Made by a program: the position numbers and the translations under genes. DNA of 64,000 bases from Flavobacteriaceae bacterium 3519-10 (lineage in GTDB: Bacteria > Bacteroidota > Bacteroidia > Flavobacteriales > Weeksellaceae), in NCBI GenBank assembly GCA_000023725.1, contig CP001673.1, positions 186,001 to 250,000 of the forward strand, in the 5' to 3' direction. The first letter of the stretch is position 1. Each line of letters starts with the position of its first letter. The notes under the pieces were generated by a model. It searched no databases. It was not told where the DNA came from and saw only the letters and a program-made list of their open reading frames with translations. Shown here in pieces: positions 27,355 through 37,480 of the stretch.

Positions 27355-28938
27355 TTAATTGACCCAACCCAGCGGGTCTACGGGGCTGGTGCCGTGCCAG
27401 ATCTGGAAATCAAGCGTATAGGTGCCATCGAAATCTGCACCCACGGCTCCAATTGATGTTCCCGCGGATACTTGTTGATTCGCAGAAACCATCGCTCCGG
27501 AAAGGTTTGCATAAATCGTAAAATAATCGCCGTGTTTCACGAAAACCATCTTCGAGCCGTCGCCTGATGCAACCACGCGCGAAACCGTTCCCGGAGCCAC
27601 ACATTTTGCTACGGTTCCTTTGCTTACGGCGATTTTAATCCCATTGTTTTCTTCGATAATATTTTTGAAAACCGGATGCGGCTGTCGTCCGAAGCGGTGT
27701 GTGATCGTTCCGTACGCCGGCATTCCCATTTTTCCACGGTTTGCTGAAAAGTTGTTGCCTACTGCGCTGCTCACGCCATAATTGGTCATCGCTTTCGTTT
27801 CGGCAGCTTTTTTCTGGTCTTCGTTTTTCTTCGCGAGTGAAGCTTCGGCAGCCCGCGCGTCTGCGGCTTTATCTGCGGCGGCTCTTGCGTTTGCAGCCGC
27901 TACAGCAGCATCTTTGGCAGCTGCGGCACGCCGTGCTTCCGCTTTTTCTGCATCGGCGGCTTTGTTCGCATCTTCGGTTTTCTTCGCATCCGCTGCAGCG
28001 GCGATCCGGGATCTGCTTTCCTCTTCTGCCGCTTTTTTATCAGAGATTTCTTTTAAGCGTTTCGCTTCTTCATCTGCGCGCTTTTTCTCCAGGGCGAGTG
28101 CTTCCATGCGCGCTTTATTTTCAGCCTCGATACGGGCTTTTTCGCGTTCGGCAGCAATTTTTGCTAAACGGATCTTCTCAGCTTCTGCTTTCTTTCTGGC
28201 TTCTTCCTGCGCTTTTGCAATCCGTATTTCTTCAGCAATAATCGAACGGATCTGACCTTCGAGCTGTTTGGATTCGGTTTGTTTCTGCTTTAATTCGGCC
28301 GTAAGTTGGGCTTCGTTTTTCTTGAAATCCTGTAACAGATTTTCTTTCTGCTTTTTTTCGACCGCAATGGTCTGCAGGTCTTTCTGCTGGTTCGAAAGAA
28401 TGGTTTCCTTGTCCTTTACAGATTTCTGCTTGGCGTTGATATTCGCTACAAGTTTCCGCGCTGCCTCGGAGATTTCTGCCGCTTTTTTGTCCTGATAATC
28501 TGAATAATCTTTAAGGTACTGGATGCGGCGCAAAGCTTCACCAAGATTTTTGGAAGAAAGGATAAAAGTTACTTTGTTCTGTACGCCTTTGTTCTTGTAG
28601 GCTTTTACCAGAACTTCAGCATAATTTTTCCTTAAAACTGCCAGTTCGCGGTTTTGGCGGTTAATCTCCAGCTGACGCAGATAAATATCGTCTTCGATGA
28701 GACGTTTTTCTTTCTGGGTGTTGGTGTAGACCTTTTCGCGGAGTTGAATTTTCTTCTGAACGTCGTTAAGGTAAGCTACCGAAAGTTTCGACTGTTGCTG
28801 AGTTTTTGCTAAATTGGCGTTGATGGATGCGATCTGTTTCTTTAATTCTGCATTTTGCTTTTGTAATTGCTCCTTTTTCTGCGAAAATAAAATCCCGAAC
28901 AAAAAAAGTCCTATAAAAAAGCTTATTTTCCTAATCAT
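27355..28938 (-). CDS. EnvC-like murein hydrolase activator, M23 domain
   Basis: 527 aa. Signal peptide, then about 220 residues of coiled coil, then an extremely Ala/Lys/Glu/Asp-rich low-complexity helix (about residues 235-385). The C-terminal M23 (LytM) domain begins near GTITHRFGRQPHP. The catalytic zinc site looks incomplete: HxxxD/HxH positions read as HRFGRQPHP and FQIWHGTSPVDP, as in EnvC/NlpD-type activators that regulate amidases rather than cut peptidoglycan. Its first four bases overlap the DUF4292 stop (ATGA). Confidence 0.9.
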   Translation of the reverse strand: MIRKISFFIGLFLFGILFSQKKEQLQKQNAELKKQIASINANLAKTQQQSKLSVAYLNDVQKKIQLREKVYTNTQKEKRLIEDDIYLRQLEINRQNRELAVLRKNYAEVLVKAYKNKGVQNKVTFILSSKNLGEALRRIQYLKDYSDYQDKKAAEISEAARKLVANINAKQKSVKDKETILSNQQKDLQTIAVEKKQKENLLQDFKKNEAQLTAELKQKQTESKQLEGQIRSIIAEEIRIAKAQEEARKKAEAEKIRLAKIAAEREKARIEAENKARMEALALEKKRADEEAKRLKEISDKKAAEEESRSRIAAAADAKKTEDANKAADAEKAEARRAAAAKDAAVAAANARAAADKAADARAAEASLAKKNEDQKKAAETKAMTNYGVSSAVGNNFSANRGKMGMPAYGTITHRFGRQPHPVFKNIIEENNGIKIAVSKGTVAKCVAPGTVSRVVASGDGSKMVFVKHGDYFTIYANLSGAMVSANQQVSAGTSIGAVGADFDGTYTLDFQIWHGTSPVDPLGWVN

Positions 28939-29732
28939 CTGATCTCAGTTTTCGTATAGTTATTGGGAACCGAATACGGTGTGTCCATCTTCGAACTCTC
29001 AAATTTCGTGTTTTCGAGCATAATCTGGCTTGACTTTGTTCCTTTTATATTTATTTTAACATTTTTTGGCAAACGCATATTTTCGAAAGTTACCCAATTA
29101 CTGTAGGTCACTTCCAAACGCTCGGCGGATTTTGCATTATTCAATACAACCGTCGTCAAATCAAGCTGCGGCGAATACTGCAGCGAAACTGCATACTCCG
29201 AAACACTGCCATTATTGGTGAATTTGAGGTTTTTTGATGACGTTAAAACTGAACCCTGCGCATTCTGAGTCAGCGTAAAATCTTTTTCATTAACCGGTAT
29301 GAACGTCTTGCCAATCAGAAGATTCTGAAGCGAATTGAAGTCGATAAAATTCACATTGAGCATCCGGTTGAGGTAAGAAAAATCTGATTCTATGTACGTT
29401 TTATTCCACTTTTCATAGCCCTGAATTCCTGACGGCGTTGCAATTCCGCGACCGACATTTAAAAAAACCGCTATCATGTTCATCCACACCTTCTGCCCGT
29501 TTTCAATATAGATCGTAGCGTCCAAAGTAGGGATAAAGCTGCCTGTTTCCACATCAACGCGGGAGTTGATCTTCACCTGCTGAAAATCAGCTTTCTTTGT
29601 GATTGCTTTATAGAAGGCGGTGCTGCCCGCTGTATTTACTGCCGGACCTGCAGGTGTCGCCGTAGTAGCGGAGTTTGTTTTGCACGAACTCAGTCCCAAT
29701 GAAATCGCAATCAGTACAATATATTTTTTCAT
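28935..29732 (-). CDS. DUF4292 family lipoprotein
   Basis: 265 aa. Lipobox LSSC (Cys about residue 17), Thr/Ala-rich linker, then a beta-rich domain resembling the LolA/LolB-like fold: INSRVDVETGSFIPTLDATIYIENGQKVWMN in two parts. DUF4292 is a Bacteroidota family; the LolB-like role in lipoprotein sorting is only a structural inference. It is translationally coupled to the M23 gene. Confidence 0.87.
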   Translation of the reverse strand: MKKYIVLIAISLGLSSCKTNSATTATPAGPAVNTAGSTAFYKAITKKADFQQVKINSRVDVETGSFIPTLDATIYIENGQKVWMNMIAVFLNVGRGIATPSGIQGYEKWNKTYIESDFSYLNRMLNVNFIDFNSLQNLLIGKTFIPVNEKDFTLTQNAQGSVLTSSKNLKFTNNGSVSEYAVSLQYSPQLDLTTVVLNNAKSAERLEVTYSNWVTFENMRLPKNVKINIKGTKSSQIMLENTKFESSKMDTPYSVPNNYTKTEIR

Positions 29733-29817
29733 AGAATTTCTGTTTTCCCGTTGTTTTGATGTTTTATAACGGCAGATTTTAACTAATGTTTTAAACCGTA
29801 TGCTTTACCGGATGAAA

Positions 29818-30837
29818 TCAGCTTTTTGAAAGAAAGTCGAGTACCGAATAATCACCCAGAGAAATTTCCCGTGCCACACCAAAATACTGGGCTGAATTGC
29901 CGATCATCGAGTTGCTTAGGTTTCCGTGATCAATCAGCGTATTTTCCTGGATCAGAGAGTGATCGATATTCGAGTTGATTACAATGGTATTATTACCAAC
30001 GGATACGCACGGGCCGATTTTGGAGTTCGAAATCTGCACATTTTCGCCTATAAAACACGGCGGAATAATAAGACAGTTTTCAATTTTTGCAGACGCAGGG
30101 AAATTTGCAACGTTGTCTTTCTCGTAGTTCAGCACTTTACCGTTTGTTTCCACGGTTGCGTTTTTGTTTCCGCAATCCATCCAGTCGTCCACCTTGCCGA
30201 GTGAGAATTTCGCTCCTTTCTGGCGGAGGTTTTCGAGAGCTGTAGTTAATTGATATTCGCCACCCTGCTTGATGTCGTTGGACATAATGTAATTTATTTC
30301 GTCCATCAGTTTCTCGGCAGAATTAAAATAATAAATTCCGATAATCGCCAGATCTGAAACAAATGTTGCTGGTTTTTCAACGAAATCGGTGATGAAACCG
30401 TAATCATCCAACTTCACGACGCCAAATGCCGACGGATCGTCTACTTTTTTCACCCAGATTACGCCATCTGAATTTTTATCAAGAATGAAATCAGCTTTAA
30501 AAAGAGTATCGGCAAAAGCCACCACTACATCGCCCTGCATTGAATTTTCAGCACATTTTATCGCGTGCGCAGTACCAAGCGGTTCATCCTGCGTATATAC
30601 GGTTCCTTTTGCGCCTAAACTTTCGGCAATCTGGATCAGCGAAGCTTCAACTTCAGAGCCGAAATCGCCGATAATAAAGGCAATTTCATCAATTTTCTCG
30701 CCAGCCACTTTTGCAATATCTTCTACAAGACGCTGCACTATTGGTTTTCCTGCGATTGGAATTAATGGTTTTGGAACTGTTAATGTGTGAGGTCTAAGCC
30801 GGGATCCTCTGCCCGCCATCGGTACGATTATTTTCAT
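29818..30837 (-). CDS. Sugar-phosphate nucleotidyltransferase (GlmU/RmlA-like)
   Basis: 339 aa. IVPMAGRGSRLRPHTLTVPKPL at the start is the NTP-transferase GxGxRLxPxT...KP signature (residues 3-24, two parts). QDEPLGTAHAI and FADTLF supply the nucleotide-metal site. The C-terminal ~100 residues have the hexapeptide-like pattern of a left-handed beta helix (NVQISNSKIGPCVSVGN). It activates a sugar-1-phosphate, but which nucleotide and sugar cannot be read. It follows dut on the minus strand with a 49-base gap. Confidence 0.88.
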   Translation of the reverse strand: MKIIVPMAGRGSRLRPHTLTVPKPLIPIAGKPIVQRLVEDIAKVAGEKIDEIAFIIGDFGSEVEASLIQIAESLGAKGTVYTQDEPLGTAHAIKCAENSMQGDVVVAFADTLFKADFILDKNSDGVIWVKKVDDPSAFGVVKLDDYGFITDFVEKPATFVSDLAIIGIYYFNSAEKLMDEINYIMSNDIKQGGEYQLTTALENLRQKGAKFSLGKVDDWMDCGNKNATVETNGKVLNYEKDNVANFPASAKIENCLIIPPCFIGENVQISNSKIGPCVSVGNNTIVINSNIDHSLIQENTLIDHGNLSNSMIGNSAQYFGVAREISLGDYSVLDFLSKS

Positions 30838-30886
30838 GTTTATGTTTAAATGTTATTGCCTGTGGCAATGTTTATATTCTTTAAAT

Positions 30887-31318
30887 TTAATTTTGAGTAC
30901 TACCGAAACCTCCGGCACCACGCTGTGTTACCTGCAATTCTACGGTCTCTTCCCAAGTTGCGGTTTCGTGTCTGGCGATTACCATCTGGGCAATTCTGTC
31001 GCCGTCTTTAACGGTAAAGGTATCTTTGGATAGATTAATCAGAATCACCCCAATTTCACCGCGATAATCTGCGTCTATAGTGCCGGGGGCGTTCAGCACA
31101 GTGATTCCGTTCTTAATGGCAAGCCCGCTTCTTGGCCTTACCTGAGCCTCGAAACCTGCGGGCAATTCGAGAAATAATCCGGTGGGGATCAGTTTCCGTT
31201 CGAGCGAAGCTAATGAAATCTCTTCTTCGATGTTTGCGTACAGATCCATTCCTGCGGAAAGTTCAGTCTGGTATTTCGGCAGCGGATGCCGCGATCTGTT
31301 GATTACTTTTATCTTCAT
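30887..31318 (-). CDS. dut: dUTP diphosphatase
   Basis: 143 aa trimeric dUTPase. All five motifs are visible: AGMDLYAN (23-30), [11 protein letters not shown] (about 63), [13 protein letters not shown] (about 80), GDRIAQMVI (about 106) and the C-terminal [10 protein letters not shown], which closes the active site (family usually ends GSTG). It hydrolyses dUTP to dUMP. It starts immediately after the flippase stop, without a gap. Confidence 0.96.
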   Translation of the reverse strand: MKIKVINRSRHPLPKYQTELSAGMDLYANIEEEISLASLERKLIPTGLFLELPAGFEAQVRPRSGLAIKNGITVLNAPGTIDADYRGEIGVILINLSKDTFTVKDGDRIAQMVIARHETATWEETVELQVTQRGAGGFGSTQN

Positions 31319-32776
31319 TTATCTCCTTATTTTATCGAGTAGACTTTGTGGTATCAGCCTTTGAACTTTAATTAAAACAGCCGCTAAAACTATAAATATA
31401 ATGTTGCCGAGCCAAATATCGTATTTAAAATGCTGATAAAAAACCATCGAAAGAATAATAGTGATCAGGATGATGACGATGTTACCGTAGAGATTGTATG
31501 GAATCGGATGGCTGATTTGTCCCCAAATGTAGGAAACCGTCACCATTACAAAGTAGGAAGCCAGCGTTGCCCACGCACACGCCCAGTAGCCGTATTCGGG
31601 TATAAACCAGAAGTTAACCCCAATTGTGACGGCTGCGCCAATAACTGAGATGTAAGCGCCGATAAGTGTTTTGTCTGAAAGCTTATACCAAACCGACAGG
31701 TTTAGATAAATTCCTAAAAACAGACTTGCAAAAAATAGCACGGGTAAAATAGAAATCCCTTCATAATAAGCTGAATTATTGAGGTAGAATTTCGAAATCC
31801 AGTCGAGGTTGATGCACAGAAAAAGCACAATCAGGCAGTTGGCGGCGATGAAAACATCCATCAGTTTTGCATAGGTTTTCCCGGCATTTTCACTTTTTGA
31901 ATGGCTGAAAAAGAATGGCTCAATTCCCAAAACGTAGGCCTGTCGAAAGAGCACAACGAAGGTAACCAACTTGGCTACAGCGCCGTAAACGCCCAGTTCA
32001 TAACGTGCGATATCTTCAGGAAGCAGAAACTTCAGAAACTGACGGTCGAGTGTTTCGTTAATAATTCCGGCTAAGCCAGCGATCGTGATCGGCCACGAAT
32101 ATTTCATCATTTTCCTCCAAAGTTCCCACGAGAAATATTTCAGTTTTGCGATGAAGATATCTTTAAACAAAAGGATAAACGTAACCGCGCTCGCAACTAA
32201 ATTGGCCACAAACACGTAGCCGATGCCGAACGAAGCATTGTATCGGTAACCCATAATTCCGTCCGGCAGACGGGGCAGAATCTGCAGAAAGAACACCACC
32301 AGCGCAAAGTTGATGATGCCGTTTGTGATCTTTACAGAGGCATAGCGCAATGGCTTTTCGTTCTTGCGCAGCATCACGAAAGGCATCGCTGAAAAAGCGT
32401 CGAGAGAAAGTATAACGACCAGGATCGTAAGAAGGTTAACTTCGGTAGGAGTTTTAAAAGCCACTGCAAGGTCATTTCTGAATAACAGCGACAGCACTAA
32501 AAACAGCAATGTAGCCACCGCAACACTGAAGAAAGCGGTAGAAATAAGTTTCTTATCGTTTTTTTCTTCGAGTGAGAAACGAAAAAACGTAGTTTCCATT
32601 CCGTGGGTTAACAGCACCGCAATAACGCCGGCGACCGAATAGAAATCAGCGAATGGCGCGTAGGCTTGCGGCCCGAAAGCATCGGTGATATAAGGGTTGA
32701 TAATGAACGGAAACAGGCGGATCACTACGGTTGTAAGTCCGTAAAGCGCAGTCTGTCCCAGCAGTTTCTTGTACAA
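31319..32776 (-). CDS. Polysaccharide/oligosaccharide flippase, MATE/Wzx-like
   Basis: 485 aa with 12-14 hydrophobic segments over the full length and the MOP-superfamily start LLGQTALYGLTTVVIRLFPFIINPY split over residues 4-28. It probably flips undecaprenyl-linked sugars across the inner membrane, fitting the sugar nucleotidyltransferase downstream. First gene of a long minus-strand run (flippase-dut-nucleotidyltransferase-DUF4292-M23-tatA-DUF4254-lipoprotein-ribA). A TACATTTG box lies at 32794-32801 (minus). Confidence 0.88.
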   Translation of the reverse strand: MYKKLLGQTALYGLTTVVIRLFPFIINPYITDAFGPQAYAPFADFYSVAGVIAVLLTHGMETTFFRFSLEEKNDKKLISTAFFSVAVATLLFLVLSLLFRNDLAVAFKTPTEVNLLTILVVILSLDAFSAMPFVMLRKNEKPLRYASVKITNGIINFALVVFFLQILPRLPDGIMGYRYNASFGIGYVFVANLVASAVTFILLFKDIFIAKLKYFSWELWRKMMKYSWPITIAGLAGIINETLDRQFLKFLLPEDIARYELGVYGAVAKLVTFVVLFRQAYVLGIEPFFFSHSKSENAGKTYAKLMDVFIAANCLIVLFLCINLDWISKFYLNNSAYYEGISILPVLFFASLFLGIYLNLSVWYKLSDKTLIGAYISVIGAAVTIGVNFWFIPEYGYWACAWATLASYFVMVTVSYIWGQISHPIPYNLYGNIVIILITIILSMVFYQHFKYDIWLGNIIFIVLAAVLIKVQRLIPQSLLDKIRR

Positions 32777-32914
32777 TGTCCTTTAATTTGGTGCAAATGT
32801 ATTGTTTTAATTAAAATCTAGGAAATCCGCCTCTGGTGTCAAACAACGAGGTTTCAGACCCAATTGCCAATGCAAATCCTTAAATTTACGGTTGATTAAC
32901 CTGAAAACCTGCGA

Positions 32915-34249
32915 ATGAAAATCTTAATTAAAAACGCCAGAATCGTCAACGAAAATCAAATTACTGAAGGTGACCTGCTCATTGAAAACGGTTTTATTTC
33001 TAAAATTCAAAAAACTATTGATGATGAGGAAGTGGATCAGCTTATTGATGCTAACGGAAAATACCTGCTGCCCGGCATCATTGATGAGCAGGTGCATTTC
33101 CGCGAACCCGGATTAACGCATAAAGGTGATATTGAGAGCGAGTCCCGCGCAGCGGTTGCCGGCGGAATTACCAGTTTTATCGAGCAGCCCAACACGGTGC
33201 CTAATGCAGTGACTCAGGAATTATTAGAAGAAAAATACAGCATCGCAGCCCAGAAATCATTTGCCAACTACTCCTTTATGATGGGCGGAACCAACGATAA
33301 TCTCGATGAAATATTAAAGACAAATCCACGAAATGTTGCGGGAATTAAACTTTTTCTGGGCTCCTCAACCGGAAATATGCTCGTTGATAATCCGGAAACT
33401 TTAGAAAATATCTTCAGCAGGACTAAAATGCTTATCGCCGTACATTGCGAGGATGAAGCAACGATCAGAGCCAACACCGAAAAATACAGAAGCGAATTTG
33501 GCGATGATATTCCGATGAAATTTCATCATCTGATCCGAAGTGAAGATGCGTGCTATATTTCATCTTCGAAAGCGGTGGAACTTGCTGAAAAAACCGGGGC
33601 GAGGCTTCATGTTTTTCATGTGTCTACGGCCAAAGAGACGGCTCTTTTCCGCAATGATATTCCGTTAAAATATAAAAAAATCACCGCAGAAGTTTGCATT
33701 CACCATCTTACATTCACCGATGCCGATTACGAAACAAAAGGCACTTTAATCAAATGGAATCCCGCCGTAAAAACGCAGCAAGACAAAGACGGCTTGTGGA
33801 AAGCGCTTTTGGATGACCGGATCGACGTTATCGCGACCGATCATGCGCCGCATACGTGGGAAGAGAAGCAGAATGTGTACACGAAGGCACCTTCGGGAGG
33901 GCCGCTGGTTCAGCATGCTTTGCCGGTTATGATCGAGCATTTTAAAAACGGAAAGATTTCACTTGAGAAAATCGTGGAGAAAATGTGCCACAACCCGGCG
34001 ATACTTTTCCAGATCGAGAAGCGGGGCTTTATCCGCGAAAGTTACAAGGCAGATCTGGTTTTGGTGGATTTGGACGACAGCGAAACTGTTTCAAAAGAAA
34101 ATATTCTGTACAAATGCGGCTGGAGCCCATTGGAAGGAACCGAACTGCACTCAAAAGTCACCCATACTTTCGTTAACGGAAACCTGGTTTACGAAAATGG
34201 TGAGGTAAAATCTGGAAAGTTTGGCGAAAGACTTCTTTTTGAAAGGTAG
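32915..34249 (+). CDS. Dihydroorotase-family amidohydrolase (class I)
   Basis: 444 aa TIM-barrel amidohydrolase. LLPGIIDEQVHFREPGLTHKG at about residues 50-69 (two parts) aligns with the DxHxHxR motif. The first His is a Gln here (QVH). GIKLFLGSSTG (about 145) carries the lysine expected to be carboxylated, LHVFHVST (about 233) a metal His, and ATDHAPHTWEEK (about 307) the catalytic Asp. The family makes dihydroorotate in pyrimidine synthesis. The Gln variant I recall from other Bacteroidota, so this is probably the normal PyrC of the group. Monocistronic. Confidence 0.87.
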   Translation: MKILIKNARIVNENQITEGDLLIENGFISKIQKTIDDEEVDQLIDANGKYLLPGIIDEQVHFREPGLTHKGDIESESRAAVAGGITSFIEQPNTVPNAVTQELLEEKYSIAAQKSFANYSFMMGGTNDNLDEILKTNPRNVAGIKLFLGSSTGNMLVDNPETLENIFSRTKMLIAVHCEDEATIRANTEKYRSEFGDDIPMKFHHLIRSEDACYISSSKAVELAEKTGARLHVFHVSTAKETALFRNDIPLKYKKITAEVCIHHLTFTDADYETKGTLIKWNPAVKTQQDKDGLWKALLDDRIDVIATDHAPHTWEEKQNVYTKAPSGGPLVQHALPVMIEHFKNGKISLEKIVEKMCHNPAILFQIEKRGFIRESYKADLVLVDLDDSETVSKENILYKCGWSPLEGTELHSKVTHTFVNGNLVYENGEVKSGKFGERLLFER

Positions 34250-34392
34250 CCTTATTAAGAACTTTATTAAATTTAAGGTCAGGAATTTTACTGCTTCAGG
34301 TACTTCAGCAAAGTTTTCCTGAAAAAATAAATGCTGCTTTTGCAACAAAAGCATAAACCAATCGTCTAATACAGTATTAACAACAATATATT

Positions 34393-37317
34393 ATGATCAG
34401 AAAAAAGTTTTTAATGCTTTTTGCTGTTGGGATTCTCTTCACCGCTCAGGCGCAGGATTACCAGTGGAAGGAAGCTAAGAGTGGTGGTTACACGTATAAA
34501 TATGTGACCAACGATCCTACGCAGGCCAGATTCTATACCCTGCAGAACGGACTCACCGTAATTCTGAGCCCGACTAAGAAAGACCCCCGAATCCAGGCAT
34601 ACATTGCCACAAAAGCGGGCAGTAAAACAGATCCTGCTACCAACACAGGTCTTGCACACTACCTGGAGCATATGCTTTTCAAAGGAACCGATAAGTACGG
34701 TTCCCTGGACTGGGCCAAAGAAAAAGCTGAACTCGACAAAATTGACGCGCTTTACGAGCAGTACAACAAGTCTAAGGACGAAGTTAAACGTAAAGCCATC
34801 TACAAGAAAATTGACTCCGTTTCAGGTGTGGCGGCAAAATATGCCATCGCCAATGAGTACGACAAGATGATGACCGCAATGGGCGCCCAGGGCACCAACG
34901 CGTGGACGAATTTTGAGGAAACCGTTTATACCGATGATGTTCCGTCCAGCTCACTGGACCGTTACCTTGCTGTTCAGGCAGAAAGGTTCAGAAATCCTGT
35001 GCTTAGGATTTTCCATACCGAACTGGAAGCCGTGTATGAAGAGAAAAACAGGACTTTGGATACCGACAGCAGAAAGGTTTTCGAAACGCTTTTCGCCACA
35101 TTGTTCAAGAACCATAATTACGGTAAGCAAACCACAATCGGAACCGTGGAGCATTTAAAGAATCCTTCCCTTGTGGAGATCCGCAAATACTTCAACAATT
35201 ATTACGTTCCTAATAACATGGGAGTTATCCTTTCAGGTGATTTCAATCCTGATGATGCCATTGCGAAAATAGACCGGGCTTTCTCTTATATGAAGAACAA
35301 GCCCGTACCGAAATATACCTTCCAGCCGGAGCAGGCCATGACGGCTCCTATCATTAAGGAAATTGTAGGTCCTGATGCCGAAAACCTTACAATAGGATAC
35401 CGTTTGCCAGGGAACAAGGATAAAGATGTTTTGCTTGCAGATTTGGTGGGATCTATCCTGACCAACGGAAAAGCCGGACTTTTGGATCTTAACCTTGTTA
35501 AGAAGCAGAAACTTCTTCGTGCAAGTGCATTTACTTACACACTGCAGGATCACGGAATCCTTTATCTTTCCGCAGCGCCAACTACAGGTCAGACTTTGGA
35601 AGAGGTACAGACTCTTGTGCTCAGCGAAATCGAAAACCTGAAAAAAGGAAATTTCGATGTTGATCTGATTCCTTCTATTGTAAATAACATCAAGAAAGAG
35701 AAAATCCAGAGTCTGGAACGTTACGGCGACCGCGCGTCTATGCTGCAAAGTGCCTTCAACGCAGAACTGGACTGGAAAGATCAGGTTGCGTATGTAGATG
35801 ATATCTCCAAGATCAAAAAAGAGGATGTTGTAGCATTCGCCAATAAATATTTCGGAAATAATTATGTGGCCATCCTTAAGAAAAAAGGGGAGAACAAGAA
35901 CCCTCAGAAAATCGAGAAGCCGTCCATCACGCCTGTTGAAACGAACCCCGATAAGCAGTCGGCCTTTGTGAAAATGGTGAACGAAATGCCGTCTACACCA
36001 TCTGAACCGGTATTTTTAGATTTTAACAAAGATATTCAGAAATCAAAACTTGGAAAAGCTGAGGTGCTTTACGTGCCGAATACTGAAAACCAGCTTTTCA
36101 GACTGAGATACCGTTACAAAGTAGGAACACTTAATGATCCTAAGCAGTCACTGGCTTCTCAGTACCTTCAGTTCCTTGGGACGGATAAGAAATCTTCAGA
36201 AGAAATTTCCAAGGAGTTCTACAAGATCGCTTCCAGCTTCAATGTTTCTACAGGTGAGGAATATACAATGGTGACCATTGAAGGTCTGCAGGAGAATTTT
36301 GATAAAGCGGTGAAGCTATATGAAGACCTTGTAATGAACGCGAAACCGGACGAAACCGCACTTGCGGCGCTGAAAGCACGTATCGCGAAGTCCAGAAAAG
36401 ATGCGAAAGCCAATAAAGGCGCCATCCTGCAGGGGCTTACCAGCTACGCGATGTACGGTCCTAAGAATAAATTCAATAACACACTTTCTGATGCCGAAAT
36501 CAACGCGGTTACTGCACAAGAACTTGTGGACAGGATGAAAAATCTGAACAACTACGAGCAGACTGTTATCTATTACGGTCCGGAACCGATTAAAAATCTG
36601 ACGGCAAAACTGGGAACCATGCACAAAGTTCCGGCTACGTTTGCATCTGCAGGCCCGCTGAAGACTTTCAAACAGCTTCCGCAGACCAGGACGCAGGTGC
36701 TGTTCACCGATTACGATATGGTGCAGGCCGAAACCAGATGGATCCGCAATACCGAAAACTATGATGCAGCCAAAACCCCAATGGTAATGGTGTTCAACAA
36801 CTATTTCGGTGGCGGTATGGGTTCTGTAATCTTCCAGACCATCCGTGAGAGTAAGGCATTGGCCTACAGTACTTACGGTTTGTATGTGCAGCCTCAGAAA
36901 AAAGACGATCAGTATTATATGATGAGTTATGTGGGCAGCCAGGCCGATAAGTTTGGTGATGCCGTTGGTGCCATGAACGAACTGCTGACAACAATGCCTC
37001 AGCTTCCGGTAAACCTGGATCTGGCTAAAAACTCAGTAAAGAAGGACATCCAGACTGAAAGAGTTATGCAGGACGATATCATCTTCAGATATCTGGCCGC
37101 GCAGCAGCTTGGTTTGAAAGATGATATCCGTAAGCAGCTGTACACCAATGTGGATAAGATCACCATGAACGATCTTAAAAACTTTCATACGACCAATATT
37201 TCAGGCAAACCTTACACGTATGCGTTGGTAGCTTCTGAAAAGAACATGAGAATGGACGATCTTAAAAAGATTGGCGAAGTGAAGAAAATCACCCTGGAAG
37301 AACTTTTCGGATACTAA
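34393..37317 (+). CDS. M16 family zinc metallopeptidase (two-domain, secreted)
   Basis: 974 aa. Signal peptide ending near FTAQAQ. The inverted zinc motif HYLEHMLFKGT (about residues 88-98) has the HxxEH ligands and catalytic Glu, and the third ligand lies in ELEAVYEEKNR (about 215). A second M16-like half (about 550-974) lacks HxxEH, as usual for the inactive partner domain that closes over the substrate. A Lys/Glu-rich insertion occurs at about 105-150. It degrades peptides in the periplasm or outside. It stands alone and is followed by a strong terminator. Confidence 0.93.
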   Translation: MIRKKFLMLFAVGILFTAQAQDYQWKEAKSGGYTYKYVTNDPTQARFYTLQNGLTVILSPTKKDPRIQAYIATKAGSKTDPATNTGLAHYLEHMLFKGTDKYGSLDWAKEKAELDKIDALYEQYNKSKDEVKRKAIYKKIDSVSGVAAKYAIANEYDKMMTAMGAQGTNAWTNFEETVYTDDVPSSSLDRYLAVQAERFRNPVLRIFHTELEAVYEEKNRTLDTDSRKVFETLFATLFKNHNYGKQTTIGTVEHLKNPSLVEIRKYFNNYYVPNNMGVILSGDFNPDDAIAKIDRAFSYMKNKPVPKYTFQPEQAMTAPIIKEIVGPDAENLTIGYRLPGNKDKDVLLADLVGSILTNGKAGLLDLNLVKKQKLLRASAFTYTLQDHGILYLSAAPTTGQTLEEVQTLVLSEIENLKKGNFDVDLIPSIVNNIKKEKIQSLERYGDRASMLQSAFNAELDWKDQVAYVDDISKIKKEDVVAFANKYFGNNYVAILKKKGENKNPQKIEKPSITPVETNPDKQSAFVKMVNEMPSTPSEPVFLDFNKDIQKSKLGKAEVLYVPNTENQLFRLRYRYKVGTLNDPKQSLASQYLQFLGTDKKSSEEISKEFYKIASSFNVSTGEEYTMVTIEGLQENFDKAVKLYEDLVMNAKPDETALAALKARIAKSRKDAKANKGAILQGLTSYAMYGPKNKFNNTLSDAEINAVTAQELVDRMKNLNNYEQTVIYYGPEPIKNLTAKLGTMHKVPATFASAGPLKTFKQLPQTRTQVLFTDYDMVQAETRWIRNTENYDAAKTPMVMVFNNYFGGGMGSVIFQTIRESKALAYSTYGLYVQPQKKDDQYYMMSYVGSQADKFGDAVGAMNELLTTMPQLPVNLDLAKNSVKKDIQTERVMQDDIIFRYLAAQQLGLKDDIRKQLYTNVDKITMNDLKNFHTTNISGKPYTYALVASEKNMRMDDLKKIGEVKKITLEELFGY

Positions 37318-37340
37318 ACCTTACAGAATATTGCTTATAG

Positions 37341-37369
37341 AAACTGCTCCGGATAGGAGCAGTTTTTTT
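37341..37369 (+). terminator. Terminator after the M16 peptidase gene
   Basis: Perfect 10 bp stem AAACTGCTCC/GGAGCAGTTT with a 5-base loop and a T-run. Confidence 0.9.
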
Positions 37370-37371
37370 GT

Positions 37372-37480
37372 GTCATTGCGAGGAGGCACTACGACGAAGC
37401 AATCCCAAAGTTTTTATTTGGGCGCCTCTCGATAGCTATCCGGACCGCCCGAGTTTACCCTGAGCCTGTTGAAGGATTCC
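37372..37480. repeat. Cluster of dispersed intergenic repeat motifs, left side of the HEPN module
   Basis: GTCATTGCGAGGAGGC...CGACGAAGCAATC (37372-37413) is followed by CTCGATAGCTATCCGG (37438-37453) and ACCCTGAGCCTGTTGAAGG (37457-37475). Each resembles short repeats known from intergenic regions of many bacterial genomes. There is no gene in 37318-37595. Confidence 0.6.

Noticed and set aside
27782-28255. Long plus-strand Ala/Ser-rich frame
   Set aside because: It is the antisense shadow of the Ala/Lys/Glu-rich coiled coil of the EnvC-like gene; the codon pattern and domains support the minus strand.
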